This document shows, piece after piece, positions 27,101 through 39,100 of a stretch of 64,000 nt of DNA. This stretch comes from Paenibacillus lautus NBRC 15380 (GTDB lineage: Bacteria > Bacillota > Bacilli > Paenibacillales > Paenibacillaceae), in contig NZ_BIMF01000011.1 in assembly GCF_004000945.1 (NCBI RefSeq), positions 124,001 to 188,000 of the forward strand, written 5' to 3'. The position numbers and the translations under genes were made by a program. Below the pieces are notes generated by a model, which was given only the letters and a program-made list of their open reading frames with translations, had not been told where the DNA came from and did not search any database. The stretch's first letter is position 1. Every line of letters starts with the position of its first letter.

Positions 27101-30100
27101 AAAGATTGAGAAGTTTGGCGTATTTTCCGCGCTGGATCCATTTGATAACGGCTTCCTGAAACTCTTCATCCGCTTCGAAGACTGACAACGTCTCCTTATT
27201 GCGTTTAACCTGTCCCCGGAACATGTCCTTGATATGACCACGGCCCTCAATGAATCCTTCCAACTTCATCTTAAGATCGTCCATAGACCCTACGATCCAT
27301 GCCAATCGTTCTTCCATGGCTTCACGCCCCACTTGAAGCGTATAGGCAATATCAGCAAGCGCGCCGTCCGAGAACTGTTCTTCCGTAATGGCATACAATA
27401 ACTGCCTGGCCTTTTCCCGGAGCCTGTCTTCGTTTTTAGCCGATAAGAGGATTAGCGCAGGACTTTGCGAATTGACGGCAATGCGGGCCCGTGGATCGTT
27501 TACCGGGACATACTCTTCAACTATGATATGTGCGTTAGCTCCCCCTGCACCGAAGGATGAAATACCGGAACGGCGAGGAACTTCCTGTCCATCAATCGTT
27601 GGACGTTTCCAATGAGCGGTATCACGCTGCACAACAAATGGCGTCCGATCAAAGTCAATATTAGGGTTTAAACCATGCCCGTGCATGACATTTTTCACTA
27701 AGGTTTGATGCTTCAATTGAAGTAATACTTTGGTAAGCTGCGCAATACCAGCCGCTGCCTCTGCATGTCCAATGTTGGATTTGACTGAAGAAATGGAGCA
27801 ATATCCTGTATCCCCGGTATATTTGCCGAATACATCCGTCAAGCCTTTAATCTCAATCGGATCCCCGAGGGAAGTTCCGGTGCCGTGAGCTTCAATGGAA
27901 CTGATGCTTCTTGGATCAATCCCGCTTTGGATAAGCGCCTTTTCAATCGCCTGAGACTGGGACACTGGACTTGGTACCGTATAACCGTTCGTCCTGCCCG
28001 CATGACTGACCGCGGTTCCTTTTATGACCCCATAAATGGAATCCTGATCCTTGATTGCCTCCTGCAAAGGTTTCAAAAATACGGCGCCTACCGCCTCAGA
28101 CGGCACATAACCTGTTCCCCCTTCGCCAAAAGCCCGGCATCTTCCGTCGGAGGCGCTGAATTGTCCCTGGCACAATGTAATATACTTGCTGGGATGGAGC
28201 GAAAGATTTACACCGCCGGCGATTGCCATCCGGGACTGCCCATTTCGAATGCTTTCACAAGCCAAGTGAACAGCATATAGGGATGAAGAACATGCTGTGT
28301 CCACCGTCAAACTCGGACCTGTAAAATCCATGATATAAGACACCCGGTTTGCTATCGAGAACATCTGGCTTGTCGCCAGATACATCTCTTTATTGGCTTG
28401 CCCGGCAGCATCGGCCATAAACAACTGATAGTTGTTAAAAGTAGCCCCGACAAAGACTCCGATTTGATTTCCATACCCATCCCGCTTCGGCGATTTCCGG
28501 GTATATCCCGCATTCTCCATACAGCCCCAGGCAACCTCAAGAAACAAGCGTTCCTGCGGATCCATGTACATGGCGTCTCTCGGTGAAATATTAAAAAACA
28601 ATGGATCGAAATATTCAATGCGATCCAAGAAGCCTCCCCACTTGCTATAGCTTAAACCTCTCGCTACCGCTTTGGACCGGTCCGGTTCATAGAAGCCGTC
28701 TAAAGACCAGCGGCTTGCCGGAATTTCTTCAATGGAGTCCTTTCCTGCGTACAGGTTGTTCCAGAACTGCTGCAGCGTATCTGCTTTCGGATAGCGCCCA
28801 GCTAACCCGATAATGGCAATATCGGTCGAGACGTTTGGCTGCCGATCCGTTAATTGGATAGAACGGCTTAAAGGTATCGCTGCTGGATTAGGAGCTTGCG
28901 GAGGTTGTTTTGGGGCCGGTCCCACTTGCTCAACCTGCTTTAGGTTCTTCAGAGATGTTCCATTCACAGCTATATCCACATGTTTGGAAACCCCTTCATT
29001 ATATTCCCGTGCCAAATAAGCGGCTAATGCTTGGATGCTGTTGTACGTATAAAAAAGAGTGGCGTCTAATTGTCCAACCCATAGCTCGATTTTTTTATTT
29101 AACGCATGAATCATCAGGGAATCCAGTCCCAATTCTTCAAAGGAGGCCGCATTCTCCAATTTATCATGGGGAATCCCGGTTACCTCCATTAAGAGGGTTC
29201 TTAGTTGAGCTGAAACTGCCGACACCAGCGCTTCAGAATCCATTTCGGCTGAATGATGTGGAATCTCAACATCAGCTTTGATCTCCCCATCATATGTGCG
29301 GTCAGTTAACGGACTCACCTCAGCTTCTACTGCAGGATGAGGTCCTGCGTCATCGATCCTCCTGATTGTTGGCTCATCAAATTCTGCTTCAGCAGTATTC
29401 ACCCAATAGCTTTCCCGTTCAAATGGATACGTCGGCAGATTAACCTTGTAAGGTCGAACATGTCCAAAAAGTTGACCCCACTCGATTTCATATCCCTGGC
29501 AATAAAAGTCCGCCAGGGCATAAAGCGTCTCTTGAAATTGGCTTTTGCCAAGATGCTGGGTACGGCACTTCGCAAGAAGTTCCTGTATATACAGTTGCAT
29601 CGCTTTTTGTCCGGTAAAATCGCGGGGAACCCTGCCTTCGAAAAGATTCGGCACTTTCTCGCGGTTCCCAGCCTGTTTCATTACATAAACAGCATCGCTT
29701 AAATCCTGTATGACAACGGCACAGCGATAACTGAAATGAACTCGGCCATTCAGCAGCGTATAGCTGATATGCTGAAGGTCCTCATCACCCCACTTCTCGT
29801 TAACGAGTGCATGAAGCATATCCCGGATTTTTTCCTCGAGCGCTTCTTTTGTTTTGGCTGAAAGTGCAAGCACATAGTACGGCGGTCGCTTCGTGGACAC
29901 AGCAACTTTTTTCCTCGAATAACTCTCGACAACCATGTGCGCGTTAGTTCCGCTCATTCCGAAAGCGCTAACGGCTCCTTTTAGGGATGCTCCGTTTGCT
30001 TGACTCCATGCCTTCGCTTTCTTGTTTACATAGAACGGGCTGTCCGCCCATTGGATATAATCGTTCTCTTGCTCAAAATGAAGGCTTGGCGGAATCATTT

Positions 30101-33100
30101 CATGACGCATGGACATCACGAGATTAATCAGGCTAACCAGTCCGGAAGCCGCAAAAGTATGGCCAAAATTCGTCTTGGAAGAGGTAAGCGCGCAGTACCC
30201 CTGTTTCTCGGTATGCGCTTTAAACGCTTCATTCAAGGCATTAATTTCTACTGGGTCGCCCAATTTTGTCCCGGTGCCATGGGTTACAATGTACTCTATT
30301 TCTGCTGGATTGATCTGATATTGATGGTAAACTTCTTTCAACAGATTGGTTTGGGCAATTCCGCTGGGAGCTGTGATCCCATTGGTTCTCCCATCATAAT
30401 TAATTCCGCTTCCGCGAATCACCGCATGTATAGGGTCCCCATCCGCTTCGGCTTGTGACAAGCGTTTGAATACCAAAGCGGAAACAGCTTCACCAGGAAC
30501 CGTTCCGTTAGCCCGTTGGTCAAATGCATAACACTTGCCGTCTGCAGATAATATCCCGGCCTGACTAATACCAGCGTATGCATTGGGTGTAAGCAGCAGA
30601 TTGACTCCTGCCACGATGGCCGCATCGCACTCTCCATTACGAAGGCTCATACACGCTTGATGAGCTGCAACCAGTCCCGATGAACATGCTGTATTAATGG
30701 CCATATTCGGCCCGGTCAAGTTCAGAAAATACGATAATCGCGCTGCCAGAATAGCATTATGGTTAGAGGTTATACTCCCTTTGTCTTTCACAAGCAGATG
30801 ATAGTCGCCGTCTTCGACTCCAACAAACATCCCGATCTTGCATCCGCCGAGCTTGTCCTCCCCATAACCGGCATCTTCCAACGCCCTCCAGGATTCCTGA
30901 AGCAATAGCCGCTGTCTCGGATCCATCGTTTTCGCCTCATTAGGCGAAATCTCAAAAAACATCGGATCAAATTCACGGACGCCCGGAATGGTTCCGCACC
31001 ATTTGCAATGGATTGACGTTGATTCCTGCTCGCCATCCCCATAGTATCGCCGCCAATCGAATCTCTCGGCAGGAACTTCCGACACGGCACTTTGGCCTTC
31101 CGCCAGGATCGTCCACATCTCATCGATGTTTCGAGCTTCCGGAAACCGTCCGCTCATGCCAATGATCGCAATAGGCTCTTGGAGGTTTGATGATGATGAA
31201 GCTATTCGTTCCTGCACCCTCGCTCTCTTGAATGCTTTTGGCTCAGCTGCAGCTGTGTCCGGGTGGTTTGGCGATTCCGTATCTGAAATCTGACTTTCTC
31301 GATAAAATTCCGTCGTCATTTCGTTATGCTCTTTCAAAAAATAATCGATTAATTTTCCGATCGTGGATTGTCCGAAGAACAACGAAGGTGTGATATCCAA
31401 GCTATAATGCCCGGTCAGCACATTGGCAAATTGTGCAAGATTGATGGAATCAAAGCCGAATTCCGCCAAATTTTCGTCTAAATCCAGCTTATCGCGAGGG
31501 ATCTTAAGGAGCTCGCTTACGATTTCCTTCATATCCCATTCCAAGCACTGCGCAAGGCTCAATCCCTTCATTTCATTCCGCCATCCCTTGCCGGGAGCAG
31601 CGTTCGCATTTACGGTAATTCGTGTTTGTCTATTCGCTTCTGATGAATTCTCGTTGTTGGCCAGCCCCAGGAATCGATGCACCCGGCTCCGCTGACCAAC
31701 CAGCACCAGATGCTGCGAAAGACTGTGAGAAAGAATACGCTCAAATACCTGTAAGCCCTCTTCAGTTTCCAGCAAGCGCTGACCGCTGGATTTCAAATAC
31801 ATCTCAGTATTATCCTGATCCTGAAAGCCCATGCCGCCTTCCTTCCAAAGCGGCCAATTGATCACGATGGATCGACCGGCCCGGTTCTGTTCGTTCCGAT
31901 GTCGCGCATATGCCATCTGATACCGGTTTCCAATGGCGTAGTCGCATGAACCAAAATCGCCGATCACAGCCGAGGTGGATGAGAAATAACAGATAAATTC
32001 CAACTGCTGCTCATCCTGAAGTATTTCATCCAGTGCGAGTGTTCCTTCCACTTTAGGAGCGAGCACTGCATGGAAATCTTCCAGCTCTTTTTCAAGAATA
32101 TTTTGACGGCTTGACATGCCGGCCGCATGAATAACCCCATGAATAGGTCCGAAACGAGCCTTTGCAGCGACCAAACCTTCACGCATATGTTCCACGTCAC
32201 AAATATCGGATTGGAGATATAGAACTTGACTGCCCAGGTCCTCCAGCTCCTTGATGCCGGCCCGTATCTCATCATTCATTGGGGATCTGCCTGTAAGGAT
32301 TAAATTCGCAGCATATCGGCTTGCGATATGTCTGGCAAAAAGAAGCCCCAAGCCGCCGCATCCGCCGGTAATCAGGTAGGTTCTCCCTCGCTTCAACATG
32401 ATGGAATCAATCTCCAGCATGGTGGGCTTGACTCGGCAAATATATCGTTTACCGTCCTGATACAGTACACTTCCTGATTGGTTTGCTTGAAGTTCCGTCC
32501 ACAGCTTCCCAATCGGGACGATCAGAGACTCCTTTCGCAACCGTGCCTGCAACTCAATGGAAACGACACTTACGCTAACATTTGGCAGTACGAGACCTAA
32601 AGATCGCTCAAAGCCAATCCATGATTCCATATAACATCGCTCAATCGGATTCTCGAATTGGCCGGCAAGCAACAACTGCTTCGGTTTTAATTTTGCGGCA
32701 GCGATAGCCTGAACCATATGCACGATGCTGGAATAATCTTTGATGTATGCAGCATCTTCAATAGGCCATAAATACAGCACGGCATCGATCTCTTTGAAAT
32801 CCTCACGGATACTCGACAGCGCCTGTACATATGAATCCCTATTCGTCGCGGGAATACTGTAATCGTGCCTGGATTTCTTGTCAAAGACGGTACTTCGCGA
32901 AACAAAAATAACCTGCGTGTCTCCACCCAAGGCTGTGGCTTTGTCCATAACAATCTGTTTGCTCTCCTCTTCTGTTAGGAAACAAACCAGCGTCTTTAAA
33001 TCGGCGTTATGGATATCCTCTAAAGCCTCTTCTTCCCAGACCTCTTCAAATGTCATCAATTCGTAAGCTTCTTGCGGCGCCGCACCTTCTGTTATTCGAA

Positions 33101-36100
33101 GCTGATCTTGTTCCACTGAAGGCCCATGATGTGCATCTCTTCGGGGCCTGTTTATGATTCGGAAGCGCCCGGGTTTCGTATTTGGAACGCCAGCGGTCGC
33201 GTCTTGGACAGATGCCCAATAATGCTCTCTGGCGAATGGATAAGTCGGAAGCTCTGTCAGCTGGGCCAGTGCACCGTCATATAAACCATCGCCGCTGATC
33301 TCATACCCTTGGCAGTACAGATCAGCTAATGCATAGAGTGCTTCCCGGTATTTATCCGGATCTTCCTTCAGAGATTGGGCAGATCTCAGTAGATCGTTGA
33401 CGTACTGCTGAATCAAAGCTTGGCCTTCAAAATCACGTGGCACTTTTCCAGCAAAGCGATTGGGCAGTCGTAATGTATCCCCGTTAGCCGATAATATATA
33501 TTCTGCGTCCTGTTTATCCCCAGCAACAACTGCCATACGATGGTTAAAATGCTGTCGTCCTTCCAACAAGGTATAACTTATTTTGCTCAACGATTCCTGT
33601 GATGCATCCGCTTTTCCTAGCATGACAACCATATCTTGAATCTTCTCTTCCAATGCTTCCTTCGATTTGGCAGAGAACGTAAGCAAATGATAAGGGGGAA
33701 TGCCTGCTGGCTCTTCTTCGGAAGCTGTAACGTAGCTCTCCAAAACCATATGAACGTTCGTTCCGCTCATTCCGAACGCACTTACGGCACCCAGACGTTT
33801 TTTATTTCCGCTGGCTGGCCAGGGTTTATTCGTTGTATTGACATAAAAAGGACTCTCCGTCCAATGGATATAATCATTCTCCTGCTCAAAATTCAGGCTT
33901 GCAGGAATCGTTTCATGACGGAAAGCTTGTATCAGATTGATCATATTGACTAACCCAGAAGCGGCGAAGGTATGCCCAAAATTCGTTTTATTGGAAGTAA
34001 TCGCGCAATATCCTTGTTTATCCGTATAGGCTTTGAATGCATCTTGAAGGGCGTTTACCTCTACCGGATCCCCCAGTCTCGTTCCGGTCCCGTGTGTTAC
34101 GACATATTCAATATCACCCGGGTTAACACGGGACTGTTCATAAACGGCTTTCACAAGCTCGGTTTGCGTAACTCCGCTCGGAGCCGTGATTCCGTTTGTT
34201 TTGCCGTCATAGTTGATACTGCTGCCGCGGATCACCGCCAAGATCGAATCCCCATCGGCTTCTGCCCTGGATAAACGCTTGAGCACAACCACGGTGACCG
34301 CTTCTCCAGGAACAAGCCCGTTCGCCCGTTTATCAAATGCAAAGCATGTACCATCCCTGGAGAGCATCCCGGCCTGACTCATTCCAACATACGGGTCTGG
34401 AGTAAGCATCAGATTGACACCGGCAGCAATGGCCGTATCACACTCATCATTGCGAAGGCTGAGACAAGCTTGGTGTGCTGCGGCCAGCCCAGAAGAACAT
34501 GCCGTATCCACCGTGAGTACCGGACCATTCAAATTCAGAAAATAGGACAGCCTTGCCGCTAGAATAGCATTATGGTTGGAGGTAATCCCTGCCTCTCCTC
34601 TAACTAGCTGCTGGTAATCCCCTTGCTCAGCACCCACAAACATGCCAATTTTCCCAGCTCTGATTTTTTGGTCTCCGTAGCCAGCATGCTCCAACGCCTT
34701 CCAGGCTTCCTGGAGCAATAAGCGCTGCCGCGGATCCATTGATTCCGCATCCTTAGGTGAGATCTCGAAGAATAACGGATCGAATTCGCTAACGCCTGGG
34801 ATACAACCGCACCATTTACTGTCTGTCTTGTGAGGATCCTTGTCTGAGGGACTGTAATAATGACGCCAATCAAACCGATCAGCGGGAATTTCTCTCACTG
34901 CGTTCCTTCCCTCGGTTAGAATCGTCCACATTTCTTCAACGTTTCTCGCTTCCGGGAATCGTCCACTCATGCCGATAACGGCGATGGGCTCATGGGCATC
35001 ATCAGATAAGTTCCTGCTTAGCTTCACCTTTGACTGCGCGATGGGGCGTGTTTGGGGAGCGATCTTTGCAGGCCTGTGCTCGTCAGCCTCATAGTAGAAC
35101 TCGGCAAGTGCTTCTTGATGCTCCTTCATCAAATACTCCGTTATTTTACTTATCGTGGAATGACCGAAGAATACCGAAGGTGTTAGTTCCACCCCATAAT
35201 GCTTAGACAGCCTGGTCGCCAAATGGGTTAAACTTATGGAGTCAAAGCCAAAATCAGCAAGATTGATTTCGTTGTCCAGCCTACCCTTCTGAATTTGGAG
35301 CAATATACCGATCTGTTCCTTCAAATCCCATTCAATGCACTGCTTCGTGTTCATGCCTCTCATTTCTCTTCGCCGGCCTTTACCTGACACAGCTCTTCGA
35401 TGACTTGCCGCGTGGTTTGTTTCCTTGGAGATTCCATCCATCTCCATCCTTGCAGACTCATTCACATCCGCCGAGTCCACGAGCGACTTCCGGGTTGATG
35501 AAACAACGCCTTCATTAATCAACTGTTTCTCTGCAATATAATATCGTTCCCTCGCAAAGGGATAGACGGGCAGGCTTCGACGACGTGGTTTAACGCCATT
35601 CCTATACAGGATATTCCAATCCACGCGCAGGCCCTGAACCCATATCATGGCGATGCTACGAAAATTCCGCTCCAGTACCAGCTTCTCCATGGATGAATCC
35701 GCTTCTTCTATACTCTGTTGCTCTTTACCCGGCTTCATCTGGCCCCTGTAAAGTCCATCAATATCGTTGTGTCCCGTCAAATAACGCGCTAGCTTAGCTT
35801 GAAGATCTTGAATCGATTCCGCAACGACTGCAATCCGTTCTTCCATGGCTTCTCGCCCAACCTGAAGAGTGTAAGCCGTATCAAAGAGCTGACTATCCGA
35901 TAAATCCTCCTCAGCCATCATCTCCAAGAGCTGTTTCACTCTCTCGTTTAGGCATGGTTGGTTTTTGGCTGACAACGGAATAACCACAGGAAGACCATCT
36001 TGAGAAGACGGGGCCGGGCGATACGTCTCCTCAGGCGTATATTCTTCTAAGATGACATGGGCATTGGAACCGCCTGCTCCAAAGGACGAGACACCCGCTA

Positions 36101-39100
36101 TCCTAGGAAACTCTATAAGCTCTCCATCCATATGAATCATCGGTTTTTGCCATTCCTGAAGCGATTGTTGGACGACAAAAGGCGTGTTGGCAAAGTTAAT
36201 GTTCGAATTCAGTTCTTTAGCATGCAGACTGGGTACCAGCATCTTATGCTTCATTTGCAAGACGATTTTGGTTAGACCTGCCATGCCGGCTGCCGCTTCC
36301 AAATGGCCGATATTGGATTTGGCTGAACCGATGGAGCAAAACCCCGTATCCCGTGTATCTTTAGAGAATGCTTGGGTAAGCCCCGTAATTTCAATGGGGT
36401 CGCCGAGATCGGTTCCTGTTCCGTGCGCTTCGATATAACTGATCGCTCTTGCATTTATGCCTGCTTTATCCAGTGCAGCACGGACGAGTTCTCCCTGCGC
36501 TACAGGATTGGGTACAGTATAGCCGTTGGTTTTACCGCCATGGTTCGTACTGGTGCTTCTAATCACGGCATGAATTTGATCTTCATCTGCAATTGCACGT
36601 GACAGAGGTTTCAGAAGAACGATCCCCACGCCTTCGCCAGGAACAAATCCGTTTGCGCCCTGGCCAAAACTTTTGCATCTGCCATCCTTCGAGAGCATTT
36701 GTTGTACGCTCAGCCAATGATAATTGGAAGGGTGCAAGTACAGATTCACGCCGCCCGCGATCGCCATTTCACATTCTCCCAGATGAAGATGCTCACAGGC
36801 TTCATGAATCGCGGTCAGAGAGGAAGAGCACATCGTATCAATCGGCATGCTCGGTCCTTGTAAATTCAGATAGTACGAAACTCTGTTCGCGACTGAGCTA
36901 AAGGAGGTGTATGGGTTAACATGTTCCCCCTGCTCCCATAAACCGGGGCCGTACAGATCGTAACCCGTCTTCGTGATCCCGGCAAAAACGCCTACCCGGC
37001 GATGATGCCTGATCGCCAGATGCTCCCGCGTATAACCCGCGTCTTCTAACGCTTCCCAACAGGACTCGATGAACAAGCGCTCTTGAGGGTCCATCATCAT
37101 GGCTTCGCGGGGAGAAATATTGAAAAACAAAGGGTCAAAATCCGCAAATCCCTCTAAAAAGCCTCCCCATTTACTATAGCTCTTGCCTTGCGCCACCGCT
37201 TCCTGTGGATCCGGATCGAAGAAGTCTTCCATCGGCCAGCGGTCATCAGGTATTTCGGTAATACAATCTCTGCCTGCCTTAAGATTCTCCCAATATTCGT
37301 TGAGATTGCGGGCAGAAGGATAGCGTCCGCTTATACCGATAATAGCAATGGGTTCTCGCGATTTGAGCTCAGGTTTATGGATTGGAGAGCGGGTAGAACG
37401 GTTCTTCTCTTTACGGAATGAAACGAGAACAGGAAAAGGTTCACCGGAACGCGGTTCCACCGATGGTCTTGCAGATCCCTCCTCACTCTGCTCTCCCAGC
37501 CCTGTCCACCACACACATCGTTCCGTGTGTTCCGCAGTCAGATAATCAAGGACTTCACCTAATGTCTGGTACTCGTAGAACAATGTTTTGGAAAGCTCCC
37601 CGAAGATCCCTGCCATCTTGGCATTCAATTGGTTGATCATGATCGAGTCGATTCCATAACTCTCAAGGGGTTCATTCACATGTAATTGGGTAACCTCGAG
37701 TCGCGTCACTTCTCCGAAGAGGACTTTGAGTTGACGGCCCGTTCTGTCTCTTAACAAGCCCTCATCGACTTGGTGACGCTTTGTTGGTTCAGAAGCTGCT
37801 GATTTAGGAGTGGGACCGGGTAGCAGCCTCTCTCTGATCTGATCTACTTGACCTGACAGGATGAGGACTCGATCATGACCGGAAGCCAGTGCTTGATGCA
37901 TAGCCTGTATACCGGTTTTCGTGTCCAGAGCCGTCATGCCCCAGCTTTGCATCATCGATTTCTCCGTTATTTCATCAACTTCCATTCCGCCATCCTTCCA
38001 GTATGGCCAGTTGATGGACAACGATTGGCCTTGGCGCAGTCCGGATGCTACGAGACCGTTTCTATACGCCGCATAGGCATCCATATATGCGTTCGCAGCA
38101 GCATAATCCGCTTGTCCCGGATTGCCGAAACAGCCCGCGATCGACGAGAAGAAAATAAAGAAATCCAGCGGCAAATCCTTGGTGGCCGAATCTAGATATG
38201 TCGTCCCTGACACTTTGGGATTCAGCACTTGCTCCAATTCATTCCCGGTCTTCTTAAGTATGAAATTGTCACAAACGACACCTGCACCATGGATGATCCC
38301 ATGCAGGCTTCCGAATTCCTCCAGGATGTCATGAATCAGAGGTTCTACCTGGTCCTTAAGAGACACATCCGTTTGTTTATAATCGATTCTGGCCCCTGTT
38401 GCTCTCATCTCATGAAGTTTGGCTTCTTTATCCATAGATAGTACAGAACGACCGGTAAGAATCAATACTGGATCGTTAACTTGCCGGATAATATCTTCCG
38501 CAAACAGGAGTCCGAGTCCACCTGCGCCTCCGGTAATCAGATAAACCCCGTTGTCTTTCCATGGAATGCTCGCCTCCACCGGCGGAACAATAACTTCATT
38601 CCACCCTGCCTCCCACCTTTTTCCTTGATCAAAGCGTATGATATCTACTGCCAACCCCTTGCTGTGGTTAAGCATCTGCACGAGTATTGATGCCTCTACA
38701 TCCGGTTCTATTTCTATCAGTTGACCGCTTAATCGCGGGTTTTCCATATGGGCTGTTCTTAGAATGCCGTAAAGTCCGGTGAACAGCTTCTGCTCACCCT
38801 GAACCGGCACCACAAGTTGAATAAGCACCTCGCCGGTCACTTTCTGCTCCATTATCGTTTTCACGAGGTCAAGAAACTGCTGTGCATAAGATTGGAAGCG
38901 TTGATTGATCTCCAGGTAAGAAGGTGACTGAAGCATCAGGCACTCAATGCCTGTCAGCCCGCTCTGTAGACTTTCGAAGGTTGAATGATCCATCTCACAA
39001 AAGATGGCTAGATGCCGGACATAACTCGACGGATTCCCACCATTCATGGTCTCTGATTCTTTATAGATCGGTGTAAACAACTGGACCGCTGAAGCAGACA

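Noticed and set aside
29337-33066. Numerous 60-150-codon frames opposite the PKS genes
   Set aside because: They are shadow frames over conserved KS/KR coding sequence, with no ribosome sites and no conservation expected beyond the sense gene.
33732-35378. Beta-branching (HMG-CoA-synthase) modules suggested by the FGFDSI ACPs
   Set aside because: No HMG-CoA synthase, ECH or donor ACP gene is present in the operon, and the ACPs lack the usual downstream Trp flag, so beta-branching is not supported.
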